From contig NC_087063.1 in NCBI RefSeq assembly GCF_963678635.1, positions 22,080,701 through 22,144,700 on the forward strand: 64,000 nt of DNA. Direction: 5' to 3'. The DNA is from Symsagittifera roscoffensis. Lineage: Eukaryota; Xenacoelomorpha; Acoela; Convolutidae. Within the stretch, counting starts at the first letter, position 1; every line of letters starts with the position of its first letter. Made by a program: the position numbers and the translations under genes. Shown one piece after another: positions 27,998 to 37,555 of this stretch. The notes beneath the pieces were generated by a model. It worked only from the letters and a program-made list of their open reading frames with translations. It was not told the DNA's origin and did not search any database.

Positions 27998-28825
27998 AAG
28001 GTTTAGAATGACGGATGCGAAGGGTTGTTAAATGATTTCTATTTTCCTAAACTGTTAGTTCTTACGATTTTTTGGTTAGCTTAACCTGGGTCTGTTTGTT
28101 CAGGGTTGGAGAGAAAAGTATATCGATTCCGAAGAATGATTTTTTACTTTCTCGTGGCTAGTATAAGTTAAGGTGTTAACTTACTTAATCTTACTTAGGG
28201 GTAGTGATTGTGTTCAAGGGTTGGAGAATAGTAAATCGATCCACAAGGTTCAGGTATAATTAGAACGCGAGTAGTTCGTTAGATACTATTTTAAACTTAC
28301 TAAGTCTAAGATTTATCCTGGGTCTGGTAAGAGGGAGGGTCAAGTGAAGGATGAATAACCGAAGTTCTTCACTGTTTATCCTAATTTGAATGATTAGTTT
28401 TGTTTAAAAATTTCTATTAGTCTTGGGTCTTTAGAAAGGGTTGGGTAGTGAATCGACGTTTGAGGTCGTTAGACACTAATTAAGTGGGTGGGGGAGAACA
28501 AAGTTGTTCTGTTTGATCCAAGGATAAGCCTTGATGATCAAATTTGAAATTTAATTAAGTAGAAAATGATTTAAGATCCAAGGATAAGCCTTGATGATCT
28601 GGTTTTAAAATTAAGTGAACTTAAGTTTTAATAAAATTTTAAATGTGTGTAAAGGAAAGATTTAGTGTTTTGATGATATTAGTGGGTTTATGATTGCTGT
28701 TATGTTTTAGATGATGGAGCTGGAACAACAAGATGATTTATGATTACTAACCATTTATTGTCATGCTACTAATTTTTATTTTTATTTTTCAATAAATATT
28801 TTTCAAACATGTTTTGTATATTACT
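27998..28825 (-). promoter_or_regulatory. 5' leader of the giant retrotransposon with degenerate repeats
   Basis: This is the same leader as 22893-23720, including the paired 25-nt hairpin motifs (28514-28538 and 28575-28599) and the loosely repeated GGGTCT/GGGTTGG blocks. It lies between the primer site and ORF1, where retroelement packaging and dimerisation signals normally sit. Confidence 0.5.
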
Positions 28826-28929
28826 GCAGAATTTTAGGAAAACGATCTTAGATCTTTTTATCAATCGTTATTGTATATTAATAATTTTGTTTAGCGCCTG
28901 AAATGATTTTGAAGATTAACTTCAAGATT

Positions 28930-29163
28930 TTATGTTTGCAAATGAAAATCTAAATTCATTTCCAGTAGTATTCTAAATATAAAAGTTTGCTCTGGTTTTT
29001 GCCTAACTATCATATAGCTATATGGCAAGTTTCTACTTTGTCGTATGTCGTCTCTGGTTCGAGGTCTTCTTCCAATTCCGGGTAGTTCTGTTATGGTTCG
29101 GAATATTGGCTCTGATCTATTGAGTCGTAGAGACATTTCGATTAAATTATTGTCGTATAACAT
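28930..29163 (-). CDS. Small 77-codon ORF in the extreme 5' leader
   Basis: An ATG-started ORF of 77 codons lies about 90 nt downstream of the primer site, outside the duplicated segment. The product is Arg-rich in the middle (GIGRRPRTRDDIRQSR). It could be a leader peptide, an upstream ORF that tunes translation, or the coding first exon that is spliced onto downstream frames lacking ATG. There is no homology clue and it may be chance. Confidence 0.3.
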   Translation of the reverse strand: MLYDNNLIEMSLRLNRSEPIFRTITELPGIGRRPRTRDDIRQSRNLPYSYMIVRQKPEQTFIFRILLEMNLDFHLQT

Positions 29164-29221
29164 TTTGTAAATGTTTTTTGTCTAATTTCTAATCTATTTT
29201 GGTTAATTCTAAGCTATTAAG

Positions 29222-29249
29222 GTCTTGTTCGAGACTTATGGTCGCCCCA
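29222..29249 (-). promoter_or_regulatory. Primer-binding site, tRNA-3'-end-like
   Basis: Two bases inside the 5' LTR the minus strand begins TGGGGCGACC, with TGG pairing to a tRNA CCA end. On the plus strand the site reads as a tRNA 3' half: GTTCGAGAC (29227-29235) matches the T-loop/B-box consensus, and CCA ends 14 nt later, one short of the standard 15. The tRNA identity is not assigned. Confidence 0.6.
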
Positions 29250-29251
29250 GA

Positions 29252-29661
29252 TGAGTTAGGACCGAAGTGTATAACTCATAGAGTAATTTCGGATAGGGTA
29301 CACCGTCTGCTCGTCACGCTATCTTATTTTCGGCCGGATAGATTCGTGCAACTTCTTAGTCTAATACCGATCCTAATCTTACTCTTATACTATCTAGTCT
29401 CAGGTTGTTTAACTAGTCTCTGCTAGGCTCAATAGATCTAGGGTATACTGGTTTATTGCGGCTGCTGAAGTGCTCGGGAGAGTCCAACTAATTTCTAAGT
29501 TAAATTCAAATCTCTCTGGTGCTGAAATTACAAGTAACTTCAGCACTTACAAATAAGTGGGTTGTTAGTTAGATGGATCGTGATTGGTTAATATTAAATA
29601 CTTTACATTGGTAAAACATTTAATTTATCCAATCATAAAATATAGTTTAGATCAGGTTCCA
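29252..29661 (-). repeat. 5' LTR of the giant retrotransposon
   Basis: This 410-bp LTR is identical in my reading to 5639-6048. TG...CA ends, an AATAAA signal and CCAAT-type boxes are present on the minus strand. It is followed on the right by the TTAC target duplication. Confidence 0.92.
29519..29546. promoter_or_regulatory. Near-perfect palindrome inside the LTR
   Basis: The minus strand has 13-nt arms GTGCTGAAGTTAC and GTAATTTCAGCAC separated by two bases, with a single mismatch. The same palindrome lies at 5906-5933 in the other LTR. It could be a dimeric transcription-factor site or an RNA hairpin. Confidence 0.55.
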
Positions 29662-29665
29662 TTAC
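29662..29665. repeat. Target-site duplication TTAC (right copy)
   Basis: TTAC directly follows the 5' LTR and matches 5635-5638 on the other side of the element. Confidence 0.8.
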
Positions 29666-30435
29666 CACCAAATAGTCCTTAATTTAGATTCTCTCCTGTT
29701 TTGGTATAAACTTCCTGGAGCTATCACTCATCCCTTGACTTGTCCAGACTCATTCCAAAAGATTAGCAATACTGCTTAATTGTCTCAGTAAACCACTGAT
29801 CGTCCGTAAACTGATAGTTATTAGAAACAGCATTAGATAATGTCCTCTGCAATAACTCTCAAGTTACCGATAATGGAAATACTTAGATCAGCGCAGTGTA
29901 TATTCAATTTATGTACAAAAACAGGCAATGGCTTATTGAAAGAGAAGCTAGCACAATACAATGATTTCATATTGGTTTTAAAAAATAGAAGTTAAGCTAT
30001 CAGGTTCTGGAAACAAAAAAGGAAAAAATTAACAAACCAAAAAAATTTGCAATCAATATTTCGCTTATTGCTTGAAACTCGATAAGGTTCAGTGCCGCAC
30101 TGAATAGACAAAACTTGATTGCAGTTACCTTTTATCAATTGAGTGTCTTTTGCACCCAGCGAAATTTTTTCTAATTAAGTGCTTCCGGATTGCCCAAGCT
30201 AGACTCACTAAGACTCTCAGGGTAACCATTCCTTTCCTTCAAACAAAATTCTTCCGGAATACCATCAGAAAGATGTTACATGTCCTTTTCTGATTGCTAT
30301 TTGCTCTGCTCTGTTTACGGACAAGTGAAAAGTGCAATCATCAGTTTTATGTCGTTTTTGATATTTTATTTGAACTAACACATCCTAATAAACCCTAAAA
30401 AATTGATTTGAGTGCTGTGGTCACGCGTTTCCTGG
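29666..30435. other. Intergenic sequence, nothing recognised
   Basis: No ORF above background and no repeat structure is seen. It may continue the decayed DNA that the giant element split. Confidence 0.4.
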
Positions 30436-30439
30436 GCAA

Positions 30440-30930
30440 CGTTCTGCTTTGATTAGAGTAAGGGGTCTACTTTTTGACCCTTCCGGATGAACGTCTGCTT
30501 TAATGGGCAGCGAGGGGTTTGTTTTTTCCCCTTCCGGTTCGACGAATTTGCTACCCTTTCGGATTGGTGCCTTATTGTATTGATAAACTCAAAACGCTTC
30601 CGGGTTGGCGTTTTTTGACCATCCGGATTGGCGCAATACAGATATAGGGATCCTTCCGGACTGCTGAAAATGAGATCCTTCGGACTTAGGCCATTCCGAA
30701 TTGATAAAATTAAGACCCTTCCGGTTGGGTGAAAATGAGACTTTCCTGATTGGGACTCTTCCGGATTGATGAAAAATGGACCCGTCCGCGTTAACATAAA
30801 AAGAGACTTTTCCAGATTGGAACCCTTCTAAATTGGAGATTTTGGAACCCTTCCGGATTGGTCAAAATGAATCCCTTCAGGATTGGGACCCCATAAGATT
30901 GGTGAAAAAGGGAGCCTTCCGGTTTGAAGA
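30440..30930. repeat. Degenerate minisatellite with TTCCGGATTG core
   Basis: The core TTCCGGATTG and close variants recur many times at irregular spacing of about 20-50 bp, usually within CCCTTCCGGATTGGTGAAAA. It is a decayed tandem repeat. The minus-strand frames across it are repeat-derived. Confidence 0.7.
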
Positions 30931-31199
30931 AAACGATAATCATCATTACAATTAAATTTGGCGACATCTCCGAGCTCATGATGCTGAAATAAATAACAGG
31001 AAAGCTATCATTGTTGTCCATGTACCCATCCGGGTCCAAACCAAGGTGCTTAGTGCTTATATTGCAATTTTCAACAACTGGGATGGCTCTGGTAGCAACC
31101 TTGTTTAGCGTTCAAGGGCTTAGCTACAAGCGTTCAAAGGCCAAGCATTATAACTTTTCAAACTCGTTCAAAACACCTAAAAATTGTCATAACTGACTT

Positions 31200-32500
31200 T
31201 TCCAACCATTTCAGAGTCTAAATTTTTCGGAAAAATTGTCCTGTTCCATAGGGTCTTTTTTCATACCGGATGGAGTTTCTTTTTAATTTCTGCAATGTGC
31301 TATTTTTTGTATAAGCGAATCAAAAAATTCCTACTCTGATGGTATCAAAATGAACCTGTATAATTAAAGAATTATAAATTGAATCGTCTTTCGTTTTACC
31401 ATCAAATTTTTTGATTTTGTCTTTTAATGGATTTGCCTACCATGTTGCTCTTTGGACATTAAATCTTTTGATGTGAGCTGAGGAGGCCTGCATTTTACTA
31501 CTTCAGCGTAAAAACCGATGAGAAACATTTCAGCCACGAAACGAAATTCTGCAAAAAAAAATTCAATTTGGACCCTCACGGAGCGGTGATACCCTTAAAT
31601 AAGAGTTGTTTTGTCCAATTTCTTCAGCAAGGAAGGTTGCTATATAAAGACTATAAAAGTAAAAGATTCACTGCGTTTAAAGATCATTAATATTATTTTT
31701 AATAACTCAAAATATTCAAAATGTTCTGAATGTGTTTCAGGTTTTGAAATTCGGATTATAATGTTCTTCCTCAAACGATATCGGGTTGAATTAGGCGTTT
31801 TCTACTAACTTTTTATCCAAATTACATTTTGTCTCGCTAATACAGAGCTTTATACCGATAATCAAAAATACGTTTTCTGGGTGGTCACAATATCAATATT
31901 ATGACAAAAGTTTAGGTCTGCAAACGTTTAGTCTTGTAGCTATAATGAATAATTGATAATAAACTGACTGTTAGTTAGTGTAGTAAAAAAAGTAAGGCTT
32001 TATCCTCCGGGATCGTTCAAAGTTCAAATGAAATTTAATTGGGAAACTTGCAATTCAATGATAGATCATTTCAGTGCAGTCATTGTCTTGCCCCCACTAG
32101 TGAGGGTTGCGGCTGTCCCTGAGACCCTTCTTAGTTCTCCTTACTTTGCTGGACGTGTCCTTTTCTTCAATCACCTGGCCCTTTCAGACCGATTGAAAAT
32201 GAGCATTAAAGTGCTTTATTAATCAAACAACCCTACTATACGGGCACAAAGAACACTAGAACTGATCATTATGATCTTATTTGGTAAAAAATATCAAACA
32301 ACAACAAATAGGTAAGTTGGATTGCATATCGTCTGGCGAAGCGTTCTCTACTGATTTTTCGTTTTTTTATATTGTGTTTGGTTTTTATTTTGTGTTTGGT
32401 AATTTGTTTTTTTTTCTTAGTTTTTTTCTTATAATTTTTCGAATTAGATTTTGTCTAAATTTGTTTTGGTGCTAAGCCGTTTCAAAAAAAAAACGGGACG
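31200..32500. other. Intergenic sequence with a partial copy of the 33.5-34.8 kb repeat
   Basis: No gene is recognised. About 31731-31925 is a diverged partial copy of the unit described at 33525-34850, sharing AAACGATATCGGGTTGAATT and GGTCACAATATCAATATTATG. A T-rich tract lies at 32355-32450. Confidence 0.5.
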
Positions 32501-33480
32501 GCCAATCCCCTCACTTTTCACGTTACTTGGGTTTTCGGTCTTAGAAAGCTAATCGGGGAATCAGTAAGGCTTCTGCGTTTTGGACTACCCTTCCGACTGT
32601 CGTTTAATGGTTTTAATATGAGCAGACGCTCGGAGGGGAAGCGTTCGTTAATAGGCTCGCCGATCAAGATGTTACGAATAACAACAGGAGCACCATAAAA
32701 ACACATATATAACATTCGCCCGGAAAGCCCAAAACGATTGGCTAGTGTCAACATCGAGCCTTACGCTCTCCTAACCGCCTCTACCAGAGAAAACTCAAAG
32801 CAATTTTTCATAAGATTGAGCCAACGAACCTGTTACTGCTTGACGTTAACGGCTGAACGATGCAAAATAATTTGAATATCTGCAGAATCAGAGAGCTCAT
32901 GATTGGGTTTCGGCAACCCAAGACCACAACGTCACTCCTAAATACAGGGTTGATTCTGTATTACTTTTTTACTACTGTTTTGTTGGAAAGATAAAATCCA
33001 ACTATCCTTTTTTCTCCCCAGCTTCTCAAATCCTGAAGTGATTTTTGTTAATGTTTAATTTTAATTGAGGACATGTTTACAGAGCTTAAACTTATAGTTA
33101 AAACAGTTCTGCAGTTTAATTTCCTTTTTTCTGACCTTCGTCGAAGAAGCGTCCTCTACACCACAATGAAGGGTTGCTATTTTTATTCTTGGTTTTGAAA
33201 TTGGTAAAAAGCGTTGTTAAACTATGTAACAGTTCAATTGTTTTAACTCAGAAGGCTTTTTTTCTTCCGCTGGTTTTCAATAACAAATTCTTGATTTTCG
33301 TTTTCATGATAGCTGCTGTCGTCTAATTTCTGACTGCAAAATCGTTTTTGCGGCTTTTAAGTTATTGCGAAAATGCTTAGTCGTTACGTGTCTTTATTTC
33401 CTTTTGAGGTTTTAAAAAAAATTTCAGACATTTCTAACCTTCATTTTTTGGTCTTTTTTTAGATAACACCCCTGTTTTCT
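32501..33480. other. Intergenic sequence, no gene recognised
   Basis: A less AT-rich stretch at 32500-32960 has a 78-codon minus-strand frame with no recognisable domain. I looked for tRNA, 5S and spliceosomal RNA features here and found none complete. The rest is AT-rich and featureless. Confidence 0.4.
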
Positions 33481-33524
33481 GTTTACGACCTATCGTGCAC
33501 TCTTTTTTTTCGAATAAAACTTTG

Positions 33525-33542
33525 ATGCATTTTGGTCGAATT

Positions 33543-33628
<86 letters not shown>

Positions 33629-34563
33629 CAGAGAGAGTCATAGAGAAAGAGAGGGAGAGAGAGCGAGAGAGAGAGAGAGAGAGAGAGAGAAAGAAAGCGG
33701 CGGAGTGAATGCGCTCCGGATGTGTTTCTTGTCCAGACCAATTGAACTTTTTAAATAGTGGAATTTGAAGGGTTTTCAAATATCTCATTAGTTCTAAATG
33801 ATCCAAGTTTACTCTGACTACACGATTAAAAAGCTTTCGATTAAAAAACATACTTCGACGAAAACTATATCACATTTATTTGTCATGATATTTTTAATCA
33901 AACGATTTCGAGTTGAATCTCAACTATTTTCTACAGTCTTTTCATCCGAAATACGTTTGTTCTCGCTAAAACAGAGCTTTATACCAATAATTAAAACAGA
34001 GACATTCGAAAAATACATTTTCTGGGGGGTCACAATATCAATATTATGACAAAAATTTGATACATATAACTTTGATGCATTTTGGTCGAATGGCACACAG
34101 AGAGGGAGAGAGAGAGAGAGAGTGCAGAGAAACACAGAGGGAAAGAGAGGGAGAGAGAGAGAGAACGCGGCGGAGTGATAGCGCTCCGGATGTGTTTTTT
34201 CCTCCAGAACAATTGGAATTTTTAGCTAGTCAAAACTGAAAGATTTTCAAACATCATATTAGTTCTAAATGATCCAATTTTACTCCCACTACACAATTAA
34301 AAAGGTTTTGATTAAGAAACGAACTTTAACGAAAACTATATCACATTTATTTTTCATGATGTTTTTTCCTCAAACGATATCGAGTTGAATCCCAACCGTA
34401 TTTCACAGTCTTTTTATCCGAATTAAATTTTGTCTCGCTAGGACAGTGTCTTATACCGATAATTAAAACAGAGATATTCAAAAAAGACGTTTTCTGGGGT
34501 CACAATATTAATATTATGACAAAAATTTGATGCATTCTGGTCGAATGGCACACACACACACAG

Positions 34564-34645
<82 letters not shown>

Positions 34646-34850
34646 AGAGGCGGAGAGAGAGAGAGAGAAAGCGGCGGAGTGATTGCGCTCGGATGTGTTT
34701 TTTCATCCAGACCAATTGGACTTTTTAACTAGTCGAACTTAAAGGGTTTTCAAAGAACTCATTAAATCAAAATGATGCATTTTTACTCCCACTACACGAT
34801 TAAAAAGCTTTTGATTAAAAAATATACTTCAACGAACACTATATCATATT
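33525..34850. repeat. Three tandem units each headed by (CA)n(GA)n microsatellite
   Basis: Three diverged units of roughly 320-530 bp start near 33525, 34070 and 34525. Each begins TTTGATGCATT(T/C)TGGTCGAAT(T/G)GCACAC and runs through a CA then GA tract. It continues into GCGGCGGAGTGA and the block containing TTAGTTCTAAATGATCCA or its variant. The first two units end with GGTCACAATAT(C/T)AATATTATGACAAAA. Ser/Leu- or Arg/Glu-rich frames here are microsatellite artefacts. Confidence 0.8.
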
Positions 34851-35124
34851 TATTCTACGTAACTTTTGAGAGAATCGGCTCAACAAAAAAACTACTAATT
34901 TCTTATACTTAATCATTTTTCTTAATATTATTTTTTTTGATCGAGACGTTAAACCGCAATTACAACCTTCAGACAATTGTTCAGCAGTCTGGTCTTTGAT
35001 ACAGGCACTCTCTTCAAATGTTAAATAGTCCATATTACTAATCTTGCCGAAAGAAAAGCTAGATTGCTGGTTTGATTATAGAGCTCTGATTTTGCTTACG
35101 TTCTTTTATTCCCGGGTCGAGATT

Positions 35125-35347
35125 CCGCTCAAAAACCGCTCAAGATATGTGCGGTTTGAGAGGTTTTCCAGCAAGATTTGAGCAGTTTGAGTGGTTTGGG
35201 TGATTTGGGTGTTTTTTTTTTGGAAAAACCGCTCAAACCGCTCAAATTTTGCTTAAAAAACTGCTCAAAAACCGCTCATTTCTTGCGGTGTTTTTTGAAC
35301 AGTTTTTCAAGTAAGATTTCGGCGGTTTTTAAGCGGTTTTTGAGCGG
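35125..35347. repeat. Nested inverted repeats of CCGCTCAAA / TTTGAGCGG
   Basis: CCGCTCAAAAACCGCTCAAG (about 35125-35144) can pair with AAGCGGTTTTTGAGCGG (about 35331-35347). Inside, TTTGAGAGGTTTTCCAGCAAG-type sequence pairs with the complementary block at about 35226-35278. The transcript or single strand would fold back on itself. It may be a foldback element. Confidence 0.6.
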
Positions 35348-35531
35348 TCTTTTAAAGAAAACCGGTTAAAACCATAAAAAAGGCCTGGAAAGGTATTTTG
35401 ACGCTGATATGCAGTTGAAATACTATCTACGAACTAAAATAAGGGCTTAATCGTTCTCAACTCAACCAAGATTTTTTTCGATGTGTTGACCAAAAACAAT
35501 GTGAGCGATTTTTTTCAAATAGTCGAGCAAA

Positions 35532-35563
35532 TGTATGTATGTATGTATGTATGTATGTATGTA
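35532..35563. repeat. (ATGT)n microsatellite
   Basis: About eight perfect copies of the tetranucleotide. Confidence 0.9.
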
Positions 35564-37007
35564 GTAACGCAGCAGCATATGCTAATTGTCAATTCGATGC
35601 AGCAAAATGGCTCCAAATACCACAAGGCAAAGCCCTGAATGTCCGACTGAAATTTTGATGAGTTTTCCAAATTGATGAGTTTTTCAAAATAAGAAGTCAG
35701 TTTTAAAGGGCTAGCTAGAAAGTCGAAATTTGTCTAAAAAAAAACAACCCGAGCACAAACATTCCTTTGTTTTTGTACAGTGGGAACAAAAAGAGAAAAT
35801 TGTTAAAAAAGTCGAAAGTTTAAAAACAAAATTATGTATAAATTACGCATTTCAAAAATTTTGCAAAATATAGTTTGAAAATTTTGAAAATTTGAAAGAG
35901 TTTGAAAATTTCTGAAATCGAGTTTTTATTATTGTACTGTTGTTTTTTTAGCAAATAGCTTTTTTCGGTTCACTTCAACAATGCAAAATGCATCAACTAT
36001 TTTATCCTATTACTTATCGAATTTCAAAGAACATGCAACCAAAATTTGCCTGCTGCCCAAAAAATGGCACCAATATTTGCGACTTAGGTTGGAAAAAAAG
36101 AAAGTTTACTGCTGTCAAAACTGTTTTCGATGTTTCGCTTCTCCAATATTTCATTCAGAACGTATTTTTAAGAGGTTTCAATTTATGTATTATAATTTAT
36201 ATCATTTTTCAAGAAAATTCATGAAGCCGGAAATTTTTTTTCTGAAATCTCCAAAAAATCAATTTTAACTTGTTTTTTTTCTCTGAAATTTTTCATTTTG
36301 GACTAAAACTAGCAAATTTATTTTTTCTAAAGAAAAACTCATCATATAGCAACCTAATTCAAGAGAAAACAGAATCAAAATTTTTTCAACATATTTTGAA
36401 ATTGGTCAACTCTTTTTTAGCTTGCAAGTCAAACTTTCACTTTTTTTGTTTTTTTTTTAATTTTTTTTTATTTATGAAAAAATACCTGACACTGTTTTTT
36501 CTAATCATTTGTATAGAACTGTCAGTTTTTACCAAAAATATAAACTAATTTGCAGTCATTTCAAAGTAATTTTAAAGTTTTTTTGGATACTCGACAAAAC
36601 GGAAAACGGTCGACACGGTTCTTGTTTTTTTTTTGGTTTTTTATATTTGAGTTAGAAATTATTTCTCACGAGGCTTCTTAAAATGTATAATACTTTATAT
36701 CATGTCCTCAGAAACTTTAAGAAAATAAGCAATTTAATGCGGTAAATTCGGAAAAATGAACTATTTTCATCGTTTTTCTAAGGTTTTTCTATTTTTCATT
36801 CTGGGTTCATACTGCCAACTTTTGTTCTCTAAAGTAAAAATAAGCAAATTTGAACCCGTATTGAGAAAAACAGAATCATAATTGTTTTAAAAAACATCAT
36901 AATTAAGCAATTTTTTTTTCAGTTTTCAAGTCAATTTTTCCCTTTTTTATCAATCAAAAATTTCAATAACTAATTTCTCATGAACTGCAGATTGTTAAAC
37001 AAGACTC
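35564..37007. other. AT-rich intergenic DNA with a dispersed-repeat segment
   Basis: No gene is recognised. About 36575-36700 (TTGGATACTCGACAAAACGG...) is similar, in the same orientation, to about 58680-58800 on the other side of the Polinton, so it belongs to a dispersed repeat family. Confidence 0.4.
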
Positions 37008-37013
37008 GACATA
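37008..37013. repeat. Polinton target-site duplication GACATA (left)
   Basis: GACATA precedes the left inverted repeat and recurs at 58564-58569 directly after the right one. A 6-bp duplication is the known Polinton/Maverick integration signature. Confidence 0.9.
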
Positions 37014-37214
37014 AGTAGTATGCATATAGTGCGTTAGGATCGGGGGGGGGGGGGTTGTCATACATGGATGACCTTAGGTATAAATCATAATGGTCACCAT
37101 GTATTAAATGATCATGTATTAATAATCCTAATTGTCACCATGTATAATTTTATACCTAATAGTCCTCATGTAAAACTTCGGTAAATTATTGAGTATTCCC
37201 ACTGAACGTTGTGG
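37014..37214. repeat. Left terminal inverted repeat of the Polinton
   Basis: This 201-bp sequence pairs with 58306-58563. It starts AGTAGTATGC, contains a run of 13 G (37042-37054), and then blocks built on GTCACCATGTAT and TATACCTAAT. It has fewer internal blocks than the right copy. Confidence 0.93.
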
Positions 37215-37512
37215 TTACATGTTTGGAGCGGTAAAGGATTTGCCAAATCTTCGTTCTGAAACCAGCTGGAGTGTTTAACTGCGCTATAGACTGTTTGCTC
37301 AATTCTTCTTAAAACTTTGATTCAAACTCAAATTACATACAAATACATACAAAAGTATGCTAAAGACACTATCGCTTAAATGAAATTGTTTATATCCCAG
37401 ATTAATTGAGTTCCAAAGCTGAACAAAATCTCGCACTTAAATACACACTAAACACGGAATAGCGGTAGGTCAAATTTTATGTACAGACAATTCTCATATT
37501 AAATAACTGAAT

Positions 37513-37518
37513 TTTATT
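37513..37518 (-). terminator. Polyadenylation signal for the minus-strand polymerase gene
   Basis: AATAAA on the minus strand lies about 40 nt past the end of the polymerase frame, the expected place for 3' end formation. Confidence 0.5.
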
Positions 37519-37555
37519 TACTATACAAAAGTTAATGTGGTGTTTTTTTTGTGTT

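Larger units (their letters stand above)
23733..28825. repeat. 5,093-bp tandem duplication, unit 2 (promoter-proximal copy)
   Basis: This is the second unit, matching 18628-23720. The 12-bp spacer TTGTTTTGTATA resembles the neighbouring TGTTTTGTATATTACT, so the junction looks like reverse-transcriptase slippage or template switching with templated filler. Confidence 0.95.
5639..29661 (-). mobile_element. Giant env-bearing Ty3/gypsy LTR retrotransposon with internal 5.1-kb duplication
   Basis: The element is bounded by two 410-bp direct repeats that start TG and end CA, and it is flanked by TTAC target duplications. All its ORFs lie on the minus strand, so the 5' LTR is at 29252-29661 and the 3' LTR at 5639-6048. 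The LTR copies look identical base for base, so insertion is recent. From 5' to 3' it carries a tRNA-like primer site, a 77-codon ORF, a leader, ORF1, ORF2, gag-pol, a 62-codon hydrophobic ORF, a methionine-free ORF, an envelope-like glycoprotein, an orphan 601-aa ORF and a 1.6-kb 3' UTR. RT, RNase H and integrase with a GPY/F-like module place it in the Ty3/gypsy group. A 5,093-bp segment is tandemly duplicated, so the ancestral length is about 18.9 kb, far above the usual 5-10 kb. Confidence 0.93.

Noticed and set aside
29199-29426. 75-codon plus-strand ORF across the 5' LTR and primer site
   Set aside because: It is antisense to the element and lies mostly within the LTR; the matching LTR at the other end shows no extended coding context.
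32518-32754. 78-codon minus-strand ORF in a less AT-rich block
   Set aside because: No domain, no neighbours and no splice context. I also checked for tRNA, 5S and snRNA features and found none complete.
33483-34715. Ser/Leu-rich or Arg/Glu-rich ORFs
   Set aside because: They are translations of GA and CA microsatellites and have no independent coding signal.
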